A stretch of DNA of 64,000 bases from an uncultured Pelagibacteraceae bacterium (GCA_902578775.1 CACHEF010000002.1:1-64000), one strand, 5' to 3'; counted from the first letter of the stretch, positions 52,712 to 62,479 are shown. Notes: generated by a model from the letters alone, not told the origin. Numbers and translations are program-made.

Positions 52712-54085
52712 TTATAAAAAATAAGCACCTACACCTAAAAATGACACAAATCCTATTACATCCGTAATTGTCGTTACAAAAACACTCGATGCTATTGCAG
52801 GATCGATATTAATTTTTTTAAGTGTCACTGGTACCAAGATTCCAAATAAACCTGCAACAACCATGGTTAAGACCATCGAGATAGATATAATTAATGAAAG
52901 CTGAATATCCTGGAACCATAATTGTACTATTAAAGAACTGATAATAGCAAAAATTATTCCATTCAATATACCTATATTAAATTCTTTTAATATATTTTGA
53001 TTAAAATTATTTTTAGTTAAATCATTTGTAGCTAAAGTTCTTACTGTGACTGCAAGTGTTTGCATTCCTGCATTTCCACCCATTGAGGCTACGATTGGCA
53101 TTAAGAAAGCTAAAACTACCATTTGCTCAATAGTAGCACCAAATAAACTTATACAATAAGTAGCCAAGAAAGCTGTAAATAAATTTAAAAGAAGCCAATT
53201 GAATCTTCTTTTTGTTTTTTTGATTACACCGTCTGTAATTTCCTCATCTCCTACACCTGCAAGTCTTAATGCATCTTCCTCTGCTTCCTCTTTTAATACA
53301 GTTAGCACATCGTCTGAAGTGATCATTCCAACTAATTTATTAGTTTTATCGACAACGCATGCTGAATTTAGATTATAATTCTCAAATAAATTACCAACTT
53401 CTTCTCTATCCATATCCACAGGGATCAGAAAAGTAGTATCATCCATAATTGATGACATTTTTGTATTTCTAGCTGTTCTTAAAACTTTGGATGATGGAAC
53501 TGTGCCAATTGGTTTAAAATTTTCATCTACTATGTAAATTTCAAGAAATTGTTCTGGTAAATCTTTATTTTCTCTCAAGTAATCTATAGTTTGTCCTACT
53601 GACCAATTGCTAGGTATTGCAGTAAACTCTCTCTGCATTATTCTAGCAGCACTATCCTCTGGATAACTTAATCCTTCTAATAGAGCAAAACGATCTTTTG
53701 GAGGAAGTGAACTTAATATAGAGTTTTTATCTTTCTCCTCTACATTTTCTAATATTGAGATAGCATCATCTGACTCTAGATTTTTTAGTATTCTAACAAT
53801 GGCTTCAGATGAAAGATATTTTATAATTTCAGATTGAACAGACTCATTCAGTTCTATAAAGACTTCTGGATCAATTCTAAAATTGTTTAATTTAATTAGT
53901 TTTTCCCTATCATTTTCACTTAAATGTTCAATTATATCTGCAGCATCAGCGGGATGCATTTCTTTGAAGGAATCAGTAATAAATAAAGCATCGTTATTAG
54001 CAATCTTATCCGTAACTACTTTGATGTATTCTTTATTAAATTCAAAGTTGACTTTTTTATCTTTGATTTTTTTAATTAAAGTCAT
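52712..54085 (-). CDS. mgtE: Magnesium transporter MgtE
   Basis: Mg2+ channel gated by intracellular Mg. The 457 residues have an N-terminal superhelix of MgtE repeats (about 30-135; HPADAADIIEHLSENDREKL), two CBS domains (about 140-265; SWSVGQTIDYLRE and SACVVDKTNKLVGMITSDDV with the first part reading NWSVGQTIDYL), and a five-helix membrane part (about 290-457) with LMPIVASMGGNAGMQTLAVTVR signature in pieces. Length is normal. Divergent from lipB by 60 bp. Confidence 0.95.
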   Translation of the reverse strand: MTLIKKIKDKKVNFEFNKEYIKVVTDKIANNDALFITDSFKEMHPADAADIIEHLSENDREKLIKLNNFRIDPEVFIELNESVQSEIIKYLSSEAIVRILKNLESDDAISILENVEEKDKNSILSSLPPKDRFALLEGLSYPEDSAARIMQREFTAIPSNWSVGQTIDYLRENKDLPEQFLEIYIVDENFKPIGTVPSSKVLRTARNTKMSSIMDDTTFLIPVDMDREEVGNLFENYNLNSACVVDKTNKLVGMITSDDVLTVLKEEAEEDALRLAGVGDEEITDGVIKKTKRRFNWLLLNLFTAFLATYCISLFGATIEQMVVLAFLMPIVASMGGNAGMQTLAVTVRTLATNDLTKNNFNQNILKEFNIGILNGIIFAIISSLIVQLWFQDIQLSLIISISMVLTMVVAGLFGILVPVTLKKINIDPAIASSVFVTTITDVIGFVSFLGVGAYFL

Positions 54086-54145
54086 AAATTTACCTATTAT
54101 TCAGTCGGAACTTTTAATACATAATTTATAGAATACAATTTTTTT

Positions 54146-54775
54146 ATGAATATTGAGATCAAAAAATCAACAAAACCAATAAAATATAGCGATGCTATAT
54201 CTCATCTTGAAAATAGATCAAAATTAGTGATTAAAAATCAAGACAAAGAACTTATATGGATATTAGAACACGAACCTATTTTTACAGCAGGAACGAGTTT
54301 TTCACAAAATGATATAATTGATAAATCAATAAATATTTATAAAACGAATCGTGGAGGAAAAATTACTTTTCATGGACCAGGCCAGTTGATGTTTTATTTT
54401 GTAATTGATTTAAGAAATAAAAAAAAAGATATAAGAAAATTTATTTCAGTCATTGAAAATTCTATTATTGAAACTTTAAAAGAATTTAAAATAGAATGTC
54501 ATGCTGATAGAGAAAATATTGGGATTTGGTTTAATAATAAAGGTAATTTAGAAAAAGTTGCTGCTATAGGTGTTAGAGTAAGTAAATGGATTGCATATCA
54601 TGGTTTTTGTCTTAATATAAATAATGACCTCGAACCATATACAAAGATAGTCCCTTGTGGTATCTCAGATAAAAAAGTGACTAATTTATCAAATATTTCA
54701 AAAGTCAAATTTGATAAAATTGATGATATTTTAATAAATAGATTTATTTTAAATTTAAAAAATTTAAACGCTTAA
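54146..54775 (+). CDS. lipB: Octanoyl-(acyl-carrier-protein):protein octanoyltransferase
   Basis: Transfers octanoyl from ACP to lipoyl domains, first step of lipoate attachment. In 209 residues: LIWILEHEPIFTAGTSF (about 33-49), TNRGGKITFHGPGQLMFYFV (about 69-88), the lysine in LEKVAAIGVRV (Lys137) and the catalytic cysteine in VPCGISDKKVTNL (Cys171). The final ten codons overlap the end of the convergent pseudouridine synthase gene by 32 bp, so both C-termini are encoded by the same DNA on opposite strands. Confidence 0.95.
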   Translation: MNIEIKKSTKPIKYSDAISHLENRSKLVIKNQDKELIWILEHEPIFTAGTSFSQNDIIDKSINIYKTNRGGKITFHGPGQLMFYFVIDLRNKKKDIRKFISVIENSIIETLKEFKIECHADRENIGIWFNNKGNLEKVAAIGVRVSKWIAYHGFCLNINNDLEPYTKIVPCGISDKKVTNLSNISKVKFDKIDDILINRFILNLKNLNA

Positions 54776-55661
54776 CTTTTAATAATTTTTTGAAATAATC
54801 TGGTAATAAAGCTGTATAAGTGTGTTTTACTTTATTAATCATAAATTTAATTTGATATGAATGTAACATTAAATTTTTATTAACCCCTTTATGGTAATTA
54901 GAAAGTTTGTATTTAACATCACCAAATATTGGTTGACCTAAAGCATATAATTGTTTTCGTAATTGATGTTTTCTTCCTGTAATAGGTCGTAGCTCAACTA
55001 AACTCGCTTCAGAATTTTTGTCAATTACCCTATAATATGTTTTTGCTTTTTCTATTATTTTTTTTTCTCCATCATATCTAATAAGATTATCATTCCATTC
55101 ACCTGAGTCTTTAATCATCTCGCCATGACATATAGCCAAGTATGTTTTATGAACTTTACGTAATCTAAATAAAGAAGTTAATAATTGCGCACATTCTCTA
55201 GTTTTTGCCATAATAAAAACTCCAGATGTATCTTTATCTAATCTATGAACTGAAAAAGGTTTTGCGTTTTTAAAAATTTCACTTTTAGCAAATATATCTA
55301 TAAGATTTTTTTTAGATTTAGTTCCTCCTTGTACAGAAATACCAGAACTTTTGTTTAAGACTATAAAATCATCATTATTAGCAATTATTTGATCTTCATT
55401 TGATTTTATAATCTCTTTTGAAGGTTTGAATTTAATTTTTTTTTGAATTACTGTTTCCTTAAATTTTATATTGAATAAGTCAATTTGATCATTTTTTTTT
55501 ATTTTATGTGAGCTTTTAATTTTTTTTTTGTTTAATTTTATATTCCCAGTCCTTAAATTTTTTTCAATTAAGCTTTGTGGTATTTTTCCCATCAAATGTC
55601 TCATCCATCGATCAATACGCATATCGTTACACGTTGAATCAACGATATATGTCTTTTTCAT
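54744..55661 (-). CDS. Ribosomal large subunit pseudouridine synthase, RluC/RluD family
   Basis: Isomerises uridines in 23S rRNA. The 305-residue protein has an N-terminal S4 RNA-binding domain (about 16-60; MRIDRWMRHLMGKIPQSLIE), then the catalytic domain with VLNKSSGISVQGG and VHRLDKDTSGVFIMAKT (catalytic Asp142), ELRPITGRKHQLRKQLYALG and PIFGDVKY. RluC (positions 955/2504/2580) is the likelier type by length and S4 domain, but the exact sites cannot be read from sequence. 10 bp upstream of it lies the end of rplQ. Confidence 0.92.
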   Translation of the reverse strand: MKKTYIVDSTCNDMRIDRWMRHLMGKIPQSLIEKNLRTGNIKLNKKKIKSSHKIKKNDQIDLFNIKFKETVIQKKIKFKPSKEIIKSNEDQIIANNDDFIVLNKSSGISVQGGTKSKKNLIDIFAKSEIFKNAKPFSVHRLDKDTSGVFIMAKTRECAQLLTSLFRLRKVHKTYLAICHGEMIKDSGEWNDNLIRYDGEKKIIEKAKTYYRVIDKNSEASLVELRPITGRKHQLRKQLYALGQPIFGDVKYKLSNYHKGVNKNLMLHSYQIKFMINKVKHTYTALLPDYFKKLLKVKRLNFLNLK

Positions 55662-55671
55662 GATTTAAGAA

Positions 55672-56115
55672 CTACGCTGTTTTTACTTTTTTTTCTTCAG
55701 CTTTAGGTGTTTCTTTGGATACTTCTTTTTTCTTTTTATCTACTCTTTTTGCTTCTACATCTCTATCAACAAATTCAATAATTGCCATTGGAGCATTATC
55801 TCCGTACCTAAAACCAGCTTTAATTATTCTAGTATATCCACCATTTCTTTTCTCGTATCTTTTAGATAAAGTTTTTTTTACCTTATTAGCTGATTTTAAA
55901 TTTTGTAGTTTTGAAACTAACATTTTTGTTGTTTGTAGAGTTTCTTTTTTCCCTAATGTTATAATTTTATCTGCTTGAGGTTTCAAAAATTTTGCTTTTG
56001 GCAAAGTTGTTTTAATCTGCTCATATTTTATTAACGAATTAAGCATATTTTTTAAAAGCGCTTTACGATGTTCAGAAGTTCTGTTTAACTTCTTATTTGC
56101 CATTGCATGTCTCAT
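55672..56115 (-). CDS. rplQ: 50S ribosomal protein L17
   Basis: Large-subunit protein near the exit tunnel. In 147 residues: [20 protein letters not shown] at the start and [19 protein letters not shown] (about residues 91-109), followed by [10 protein letters not shown] charged tail of about 20 residues ([20 protein letters not shown]) extends beyond the usual core. Last gene of the rpsM-rpsK-rpoA-rplQ operon; shares one base with the rpoA stop. Confidence 0.97.
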   Translation of the reverse strand: MRHAMANKKLNRTSEHRKALLKNMLNSLIKYEQIKTTLPKAKFLKPQADKIITLGKKETLQTTKMLVSKLQNLKSANKVKKTLSKRYEKRNGGYTRIIKAGFRYGDNAPMAIIEFVDRDVEAKRVDKKKKEVSKETPKAEEKKVKTA

Positions 56116-57143
56116 TAGATGGCTTCCTCCAATTTTTTAGACATTTCAGCGATATTATCTGGAGGCCAATTTGGAATTTCCATTCCTAAATAAAGTGACA
56201 TTCCAGTCAAAACCTCTTTAATCTCATTAAGTGATTTTCTGCCAAAATTTGGGGTCCTTAACATTTCACCCTCTGATTTTTGAACTAAATCGCCAATGTA
56301 AATAATGTTATCATTTTTAAGGCAATTCATAGATCTAACTGATAGTTCCAGTTCATCAACTTTTCTTAATAAGTTCTTATTAAATTCTGGTTCAGTTGAA
56401 ACTTCTTTGATGGGCACTTCAACTGGTTCATCAAAATTAATAAACATCTTAAGTTGATCTTGAAAAATTCTTGCAGAGTATGCAACCGCGTCTTCAGCTG
56501 AAATTGAACCATTGGTTTCTACATCCATTGTTAATTTATCATAATCAAGTGCTTTTCCCTCTCTAGCAGTGCTTACTGAGTAAGAAACTTTTTTTACAGG
56601 ACTATAAAGTGAGTCTATAGCAATCAGGCCTAGTGGTGGTTCTTCAGGTTTATTTAAGTCAGCTGGAACATAGCCTTTCCCAGTATTTACATTCATTTCC
56701 ATATGAAAATTTGTATTTTCATCTAAATTACAAATAACTAAATCTGGATTTAAAATTTCAACATCAGTGACAGGTGTAATATCTGAAGCTTTAATTTCAC
56801 CTGGTCCTTTTGCATCTAATACAAGTTTCTTGGTTCCCTCTGAAGAACATTTTAATGCTAAAGATTTTACGTTTAAAACAATGTCTGTTACATCTTCTCT
56901 AACACCTTTGATTGATGTAAATTCATGTAATACACCATCAATTTGAATTGAAGTCACTGCAGCACCTCGTATAGAAGAAAGCAAAATTCTCCTTAATGAA
57001 TTACCTAGTGTCAGTCCATAGCCTTTTTCTAATGGTTCAGCAATTATTTTTGCATGAGTAAGGTCATCACTAATTTTTACATCTAATTTTGCAGGTTTAA
57101 TTAATGATTTCCAATTTTTAACATTTACATTTTCGGTTTCCAT
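56115..57143 (-). CDS. rpoA: RNA polymerase alpha subunit
   Basis: Assembly platform of RNA polymerase and contact for activators. The 342 residues have an N-terminal domain with [20 protein letters not shown] (about 32-51) and [14 protein letters not shown], a linker, and the C-terminal DNA-binding domain (about 255-325) with [20 protein letters not shown] and [18 protein letters not shown] clear Shine-Dalgarno (AGGAGAG, 4 bases before the ATG, minus strand around 57148-57154) lies within the end of rpsK. Confidence 0.98.
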   Translation of the reverse strand: METENVNVKNWKSLIKPAKLDVKISDDLTHAKIIAEPLEKGYGLTLGNSLRRILLSSIRGAAVTSIQIDGVLHEFTSIKGVREDVTDIVLNVKSLALKCSSEGTKKLVLDAKGPGEIKASDITPVTDVEILNPDLVICNLDENTNFHMEMNVNTGKGYVPADLNKPEEPPLGLIAIDSLYSPVKKVSYSVSTAREGKALDYDKLTMDVETNGSISAEDAVAYSARIFQDQLKMFINFDEPVEVPIKEVSTEPEFNKNLLRKVDELELSVRSMNCLKNDNIIYIGDLVQKSEGEMLRTPNFGRKSLNEIKEVLTGMSLYLGMEIPNWPPDNIAEMSKKLEEAI

Positions 57144-57592
57144 TAAACTCTCCTTTTTTTTGGTGGCCTCGTACCATTATGTGGCATTGGTGTTGTGTCT
57201 TTAATAGACAAAATTTTAAAACCTCTCGCTTGCAAAGCTCTTAAAGCTGTTTCACGACCAGAACCAGGTCCTTTAACTTCAACGGATAAAGTTTTCATTC
57301 CGTAATCCAAAGCTTTTGACGCTGCAGCATCAGCTGCTATTTGTGCAGCATATGGTGTTGATTTTCTTGATCCTTTAAAACCTTTTTGTCCAGCAGATGC
57401 CCATGATATTACATTTCCATTGGTATCGGCTATAGATATAATTGTATTATTAAAAGTAGATTGAACATACGCAATTCCATTTAAAATATTTTTTTTAGAC
57501 TTTTTCTTTTTTGAATAAGAGCTTTTATTAGATTTTTTTAAAGATTTTTCGACTTTTTGATCTTTATTTTCATCTTTTTCAATTTTTGCCAT
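57143..57592 (-). CDS. rpsK: 30S ribosomal protein S11 with extended N-terminus
   Basis: Platform protein of the small subunit. The core (from about residue 34, [20 protein letters not shown]) with [40 protein letters not shown] and the end [18 protein letters not shown] is standard. At 149 residues it is about 20 longer than usual because of a Lys/Ser/Glu-rich N-terminal stretch; there is no internal ATG that would give a shorter normal form. 2 bp after rpsM. Confidence 0.96.
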   Translation of the reverse strand: MAKIEKDENKDQKVEKSLKKSNKSSYSKKKKSKKNILNGIAYVQSTFNNTIISIADTNGNVISWASAGQKGFKGSRKSTPYAAQIAADAAASKALDYGMKTLSVEVKGPGSGRETALRALQARGFKILSIKDTTPMPHNGTRPPKKRRV

Positions 57593-57594
57593 TA

Positions 57595-57978
57595 TTATTT
57601 CTTAGTTGGTGTTAATTTTTTTCCAGCTATTGCTATAGCTTTACCTTTTCTTGTTCTAGCATTACATCGAGTTCTTTGGCCTCTTACTGGAAGTTTTTTT
57701 CTATGTCTTGAACCTCTATAACATGCTAGATCAATAAGTCTTTTAATGCTTAGTGAGTAATCTCTTCTAAGATCCCCTTCAACTTTAAAATTTTGATCTA
57801 TATATTCCCTAATTTTTAAAATTTCATCATCGGTTAATTCATTAACTCTTTTTTTTTTAGGAATTTCTAAAGAAGTACAAATTTGTTGAGAAAATTTATC
57901 ACCTATACCATAAATATAAGTTAAGCCTATATGAACAAGCTTATTTTGTGGAATATTAATACCTGCGATCCGAGCCAT
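57595..57978 (-). CDS. rpsM: 30S ribosomal protein S13
   Basis: Head protein of the small subunit contacting the P-site tRNA. The 127 residues start [20 protein letters not shown] and include [40 protein letters not shown] and the basic tail. First gene of the rpsM-rpsK-rpoA-rplQ group; a candidate promoter lies in the 56-bp gap after adk. Confidence 0.97.
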   Translation of the reverse strand: MARIAGINIPQNKLVHIGLTYIYGIGDKFSQQICTSLEIPKKKRVNELTDDEILKIREYIDQNFKVEGDLRRDYSLSIKRLIDLACYRGSRHRKKLPVRGQRTRCNARTRKGKAIAIAGKKLTPTKK

Positions 57979-58002
57979 ATATAAAGTGATAATTTTGAGC
58001 CT

Positions 58003-58030
58003 TTTATATAAGAAGATCTTTTAAAGTCAA
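58003..58030 (-). promoter_or_regulatory. Candidate sigma-70 promoter of rpsM-rpsK-rpoA-rplQ
   Basis: In the 56-bp gap between adk and rpsM, one of the few real gaps in the ribosomal cluster, the minus strand has TTGACT, a 16-base spacer and TATAAA, a close match to the consensus. Transcription would start about 30 bases before the rpsM ATG. It suggests that alpha-subunit expression can be separated from the upstream ribosomal genes. Confidence 0.55.
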
Positions 58031-58034
58031 TGTC

Positions 58035-58598
58035 TTAAACATCGATAAAAGTGTCTATTTTACTTGTTATTTCCTCTATTTTTTGAGATCCATCTATCTC
58101 ATGAAAATTTGGATTTTTTGAATAGAAATTTAAGACTGGTTTAGTTGTTTCCATATAGGTGTCATATCTTTTGAGAATGGTATCTAATTCATCATCAGAT
58201 CTATTTTCCTCTGTTTTTCTTTTTTGAATTCTTTTTATTATTGTGTCTTTGTTTACATTCAGAAAAAAAATACGATCAATATTTTGATTTGACTCTTTTA
58301 ATAACTTATCTAAATTCTTAGCCTGACTTATTGATCTAGGGTACCCATCGAAAATTAATTTATTTTTTTTTTTAGTGTCAAATACAAAAATTCTTATAAG
58401 TTTATTAACAATTTCATCATTCACAAATTTACCATTATTCATATCGTTTAATATCATTTTGCCAATATCAGAATTTTTCTCAATTTCATATCTGAGCAAA
58501 TCACCTGTTGAAATTTGAAAACCATTCGTCTTTTTTACTAAATATTTGGCTTGAGTTCCTTTTCCAGCACCAGGAGGACCAAACAATATAATATTCAC
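58035..58598 (-). CDS. adk: Adenylate kinase
   Basis: Interconverts ATP, AMP and ADP. The 187-residue short-lid form has the P-loop ILFGPPGAGKGTQAKYL (4-20), ISTGDLLRYEI (about 29-39), IFDGYPRSISQAKNLD (about 81-96) and the short lid RIQKRKTEENRSDDELDTIL. The only start that fits is a GTG at 58598, 6 bases after the secY stop. The secY-adk-rpsM order is typical of alphaproteobacteria. Confidence 0.96.
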   Translation of the reverse strand: MNIILFGPPGAGKGTQAKYLVKKTNGFQISTGDLLRYEIEKNSDIGKMILNDMNNGKFVNDEIVNKLIRIFVFDTKKKNKLIFDGYPRSISQAKNLDKLLKESNQNIDRIFFLNVNKDTIIKRIQKRKTEENRSDDELDTILKRYDTYMETTKPVLNFYSKNPNFHEIDGSQKIEEITSKIDTFIDV

Positions 58599-58604
58599 TT
58601 AAAA

Positions 58605-59885
58605 TTATCTTCCAAATTTTGTCTTTTTAATTAATTGCTCGTATTGAGCACTCATAAGTCTTGTTTGAATTTGTGTTACAGTGTCGATAGCAACTACAAC
58701 AACGATTAAAATCGAAGCACCTCCCAAATAAAAAGGTATTGGATAATTTGCAATTAAAAATTCAGGCATTAGGCAAACAAGCGTTAAATATAATGCTCCT
58801 ATTGTCGTTAATTTAGTTAGAATGTTTTCAATATAAATTGCTGTGCTTTCACCCGGTCTTATACCAGGTACAAAACCACCATACTTTCTAAGATTATCTG
58901 CCGTTTCAGTTGGGTTAAAAGTAATTGATGTATAAAAAAAAGTAAAAAAAATTATACCTGAAGCATATAGTAACATATAAAGTGGTTGACCTTGGGTAAA
59001 GAATGAACTTAGATTTAAAAAAGTGTCATTATCTGAAAAATTAAAATTTGAGAACGTTACTGGCAACAATAATAAAGCAGAGGCAAAGATTGCAGGTATC
59101 ACTCCTGCTTGGTTTATCTTTAAAGGCAAGTGCGAAGACTCTCCACCATACATTTTATTTCCCATTTGTCTTTTTGGATAATTTATTAAAATTTTTCTTA
59201 AGGCTCTTTCCATAAAAACTACAAATAAAACTGTTATGATTAATAAAACAAATATTGCTAAAATCATAAATGTAGAAACAGCTCCTGTTCTGCCCAATTC
59301 AAAAGTTGTGACTAAGGCTCTAGGAATTTCAGCAACAATACCAGCAAAAATTATTAAAGATATACCATTTCCAATTCCTCTTTGAGTAATTTGCTCTCCT
59401 AACCACATCAAGAAAATTGTACCTGCTACTATTGTGGTTACAGTAGAAATTTTGAAAAATAATCCTGGGTTTATAACTAAATTTGCTGATGACTCTAATC
59501 CTATAGCTAGACCATAACCTTGAACGGTCGCCAACAAAACAGTTCCATATCTTGTGATTTGTGTAATTTTTGACCTTCCTATTTCACCTTGAGCTTTTAA
59601 GTTTTTGAAATAATCTGATACACCAGTTAATAGCTGAACAATAATTGCAGAGGAAATATATGGCATAATTCCAAGTGCAAAAATAGCCATTCTACTTACA
59701 GCACCACCAGCAAAAACATTAAACATTCCAAGTAAACCCTTTTGATTACTTTCCATTAATGTTTTAAGTTGTTCAGGGTCTATTCCGGGTAAAGGAACAA
59801 ATGTTCCAAATCTATAAACAGCTAAAATACCAATTGTAAATAGTATTCTATTTCTTAAATCATTAGATGAAGATGAAGCGCTCAT
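58605..59885 (-). CDS. secY: Protein translocase subunit SecY
   Basis: Channel of the Sec translocon. The 426-residue protein has ten predicted membrane helices; conserved elements are YRFGTFVPLPGIDPEQL near the start, FALGIMPYISSAIIVQLL (about residues 70-87), YGTVLLATVQGYGLAIG, ITQRGIGNGISLIIFAGI, PLKINQAGVIPAIFASALL and YGGFVPGIRPGEST. Starts 11 bp after rplO. SecE and SecG genes are not in the window. Confidence 0.97.
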   Translation of the reverse strand: MSASSSSNDLRNRILFTIGILAVYRFGTFVPLPGIDPEQLKTLMESNQKGLLGMFNVFAGGAVSRMAIFALGIMPYISSAIIVQLLTGVSDYFKNLKAQGEIGRSKITQITRYGTVLLATVQGYGLAIGLESSANLVINPGLFFKISTVTTIVAGTIFLMWLGEQITQRGIGNGISLIIFAGIVAEIPRALVTTFELGRTGAVSTFMILAIFVLLIITVLFVVFMERALRKILINYPKRQMGNKMYGGESSHLPLKINQAGVIPAIFASALLLLPVTFSNFNFSDNDTFLNLSSFFTQGQPLYMLLYASGIIFFTFFYTSITFNPTETADNLRKYGGFVPGIRPGESTAIYIENILTKLTTIGALYLTLVCLMPEFLIANYPIPFYLGGASILIVVVVAIDTVTQIQTRLMSAQYEQLIKKTKFGR

Positions 59886-59896
59886 ATTTGAATGAC

Positions 59897-60352
59897 TTAT
59901 TTTTTCAATTGAATTGATCCACCAATTTTTTCTAATTTTTCAACAGCAGATTTAGATGCTAAATTAGCTTCTATATTTATCTTATCTTTAATTTCACCTT
60001 GGCCCAAGATTTTTAGCTTTGTTGAATTTTTATTAATTATTTTAAGTTTTTTTAACAAATCTACATTTATAAGATCACTGCCATTAATTCTTTTTTTGTC
60101 TATATAAGATTGAATTTTTTCTAGATTTAAAATAGCAACAGTTTCTGATGAAATTGAATTAAATCCTCTTTTTGGTAAACGTCTGTATAATGGCATTTGG
60201 CCACCCTCAAAACTTTTAATTGCAACTCCCGATCTTGATTTTTGACCCTTGACTCCTCTTCCTGAAGTTTTTCCTTTACCAGAACCTATTCCACGTCCAA
60301 CTCTTATTTTTGATTTGTTAATTTTTTCTCTATTATTTAGTTGTGTAATCAT
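59897..60352 (-). CDS. rplO: 50S ribosomal protein L15
   Basis: Large-subunit assembly protein. The 151 residues contain RVGRGIGSGKGKTSGRGVKG (17-36) and GFEGGQMPLYRRLPKRGF-type core (here KSFEGGQMPLYRRLPKRGFN), with the C-terminal domain to residue 151. Its ATG overlaps the rpsE stop by one base; there is no rpmD (L30) gene between them, unlike the usual order. Confidence 0.96.
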   Translation of the reverse strand: MITQLNNREKINKSKIRVGRGIGSGKGKTSGRGVKGQKSRSGVAIKSFEGGQMPLYRRLPKRGFNSISSETVAILNLEKIQSYIDKKRINGSDLINVDLLKKLKIINKNSTKLKILGQGEIKDKINIEANLASKSAVEKLEKIGGSIQLKK

Positions 60353-60867
60353 TAGCCTCTTTTTTCAATAATTTCTGAAATTTTTTTATTTCTTATTGAT
60401 GAAATTTGTTTAGGAGAATTTTGTTGCATTAAAGCTTTTATAGTAGCTCTTATTACATTATGAGCATTTGAAGTTCCCATTGATTTAGCCACAATATCTC
60501 GAACACCTAATACCTCACAAACAGCTCTAACAGGTCCTCCTGCAATTATACCAGTACCTTTGGATGCTGCTCTTAAAACAATTCTACCCGATCCATCTTT
60601 GGCTTTAACGTCATGATGAATGGTTCTACCCTCTCTTAATGGTATATGAATAAGTTTTCTTCTAGCCATTTCATTAGCTTTTTTAATTGCATCAGGAACT
60701 TGTTTTGCTTTAGCATGAGCAATACCTATTTTACCTGCTTGATTTCCTACAACTACTAATGCAGAAAATCCAAATCTTCTTCCACCTTTAACAACTTTGG
60801 TAATCCTATTTATATGAACTAATTTTTCTAGAATATCGTCAGTTTTTTTATCTTTAGTATTATCCAT
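60352..60867 (-). CDS. rpsE: 30S ribosomal protein S5
   Basis: Fidelity-related small-subunit protein. The 171 residues include LVHINRITKVVKGGRRFGFS (16-35), ALVVVGNQAGKIGIAHAKAK, VRAVCEVLGVRDIVAKSMGT and NVIRATIKAL. Both RNA-binding parts are complete. 2 bp after rplR. Confidence 0.97.
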   Translation of the reverse strand: MDNTKDKKTDDILEKLVHINRITKVVKGGRRFGFSALVVVGNQAGKIGIAHAKAKQVPDAIKKANEMARRKLIHIPLREGRTIHHDVKAKDGSGRIVLRAASKGTGIIAGGPVRAVCEVLGVRDIVAKSMGTSNAHNVIRATIKALMQQNSPKQISSIRNKKISEIIEKRG

Positions 60868-60869
60868 AA

Positions 60870-61226
60870 TTAAAAATCCATTCCATTTTTACGTAATGTT
60901 TCAGCAAATATTTTTATACGACCATGATATTTGTATACTCCACGATCAAAAAATATTTTAGTTATCTTTTTTTCTTGTGCTTTTTTTGCCAATTTTTCAG
61001 CTACAATTTTTGATAGTTCACTTTTGTTTACTTTAGTACCAGACTTTATATCTTTTTCTATAGACGATGCCGAAAGTAAAGTCATTTTCTTAGTATCATC
61101 AATAATTTGAGCTGAAATATTTTTTGCTGATCTAAAAATACACAACCTAAATCTTTCTTTAGGAGCAACTTTTTTTACTTTGTTGCTAACTCTAAATCTT
61201 TTTCTGGTTTCTGTAGTTAATTTCAT
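60870..61226 (-). CDS. rplR: 50S ribosomal protein L18
   Basis: 5S rRNA-binding protein of the central protuberance. The 118 residues have [20 protein letters not shown] (about 18-37), [19 protein letters not shown] and [20 protein letters not shown] near the end, all typical. One base overlap with rplF. Confidence 0.95.
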   Translation of the reverse strand: MKLTTETRKRFRVSNKVKKVAPKERFRLCIFRSAKNISAQIIDDTKKMTLLSASSIEKDIKSGTKVNKSELSKIVAEKLAKKAQEKKITKIFFDRGVYKYHGRIKIFAETLRKNGMDF

Positions 61227-61765
61227 TATTTCTTTTTTCCTTCTTTCTTGAGGACATATTGTCCTTTTTCTCTAACACCTTTACCTTTGTACGGTTCAAT
61301 TTTTCTAAAGGTTTTAATTTTTGATACTACAACACCTACTAATTGTTTATCTGATCCAGAAATTTTTAATGTTGTTTGTTTATCGACTGTAATTTTTATA
61401 CCTTCAGGAATATCAAAATTTATATCATGACTGTAACCTAATTGTAAATTTAACTGTTTGCCTTTCAAAGCAGCTCTATATCCAACACCAACTAATTCTA
61501 ATACTTTTTCGTAACCAGTACTCGAACCAATGACTGCATTATTGATTAAACTTCTATTCATTCCCCAAAGTCGCTTAGTATTTTCATCAATTTTCTTTGG
61601 CTTAATTGAAATCGCTTTTCCTTCTTTAATTTCTAAATTGAAAGTCTCAAGATCAATGTCTAAAGATTTTTTACCCAATGGACCTTCTATATTTAATATA
61701 TTACCAGCTAAAACAACTTTAACTTTATCAGGGATTACAATTTCTGTTTTTCCAATTTTTGACAT
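61226..61765 (-). CDS. rplF: 50S ribosomal protein L6
   Basis: Large-subunit protein near the factor-binding site. The 179 residues are two similar domains; [20 protein letters not shown] (about 91-110) and the C-terminal signature [20 protein letters not shown] (in parts, about 156-175) identify it. Start [20 protein letters not shown] is normal. Confidence 0.97.
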   Translation of the reverse strand: MSKIGKTEIVIPDKVKVVLAGNILNIEGPLGKKSLDIDLETFNLEIKEGKAISIKPKKIDENTKRLWGMNRSLINNAVIGSSTGYEKVLELVGVGYRAALKGKQLNLQLGYSHDINFDIPEGIKITVDKQTTLKISGSDKQLVGVVVSKIKTFRKIEPYKGKGVREKGQYVLKKEGKKK

Positions 61766-61767
61766 AA

Positions 61768-62163
61768 TTAAAATACCTTACAGATAATTTCTCCACCTAC
61801 TTTTTGCTTTCTTGCATCCATATCTGTCATAACGCCTTTAGGTGTAGACACTATAGCAATACCTAAACCATTGTTAATTTTAGGTAAACTATCAGCACTA
61901 GAAAATATTCTTCTTCCTGGTTTAGAAACTCTCTCAAAATTACTAATGACAGGATTTCCAGAATGATATTTTAGTTCTAGAGATAAAACCGGTTTTTTAT
62001 CATCTCCAACAATCTTAAAGTCTACTATAAAACCCTCATTTTTAAGTATATTAGCAATTTTTGATTTAAAATTTGATGAAGGTAATTCTACTTTTTTATG
62101 ATTTCTAGCTTGAGCATTTTTTACTCTTGCTATCATATCTCCTATTGGGTCGCTTAAACTCAT
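61768..62163 (-). CDS. rpsH: 30S ribosomal protein S8
   Basis: 16S rRNA central-domain binder and, in some bacteria, autogenous regulator of its operon. The 131 residues start MSLSDPIGDMIARVKNAQAR and end with GIAIVSTPKGVMTDMDARKQ and KVGGEIICKVF. A Shine-Dalgarno AGGAAA precedes the ATG. Confidence 0.97.
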   Translation of the reverse strand: MSLSDPIGDMIARVKNAQARNHKKVELPSSNFKSKIANILKNEGFIVDFKIVGDDKKPVLSLELKYHSGNPVISNFERVSKPGRRIFSSADSLPKINNGLGIAIVSTPKGVMTDMDARKQKVGGEIICKVF

Positions 62164-62173
62164 AATTTCCTTT

Positions 62174-62479
62174 CTACCAACTTGATTTCACCATACCTGG
62201 AATTTTTCCCTGTAAACCAAGTTGTCTTAATGCAATTCTTGATATTTTCAATTTTCTATATACTCCATGAGGTCTTCCAGTTATTTGACATCTGTTCATA
62301 ACTCTGCTCTTAGCTGAATTTCTAGGTAATTTTGATAATTTTTGTTGAGCTTTAAATCTTTCCTCTAAAGGGAGTTTTTTATTCATTACAATTTTTTTTA
62401 ATTCATTTCTTTTTTTGTAAAATTTATCTGAAAGTTTAATTCTTCTATTATTTTTATTAATTGAACTCATTTTAGCCAT
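62174..62479 (-). CDS. rpsN: 30S ribosomal protein S14, zinc-independent form
   Basis: Head protein of the small subunit. The 101-residue long form lacks the zinc cysteines (only Cys64 remains) and ends with KLPRNSAKSRVMNRCQITGR, PHGVYRKLKISRIALRQLG and GKIPGMVKSSW. A strong Shine-Dalgarno (AAGGAGA, minus strand about 62490-62496) lies inside the end of rplE, 9 bases before the ATG, supporting this start. Confidence 0.97.
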   Translation of the reverse strand: MAKMSSINKNNRRIKLSDKFYKKRNELKKIVMNKKLPLEERFKAQQKLSKLPRNSAKSRVMNRCQITGRPHGVYRKLKISRIALRQLGLQGKIPGMVKSSW

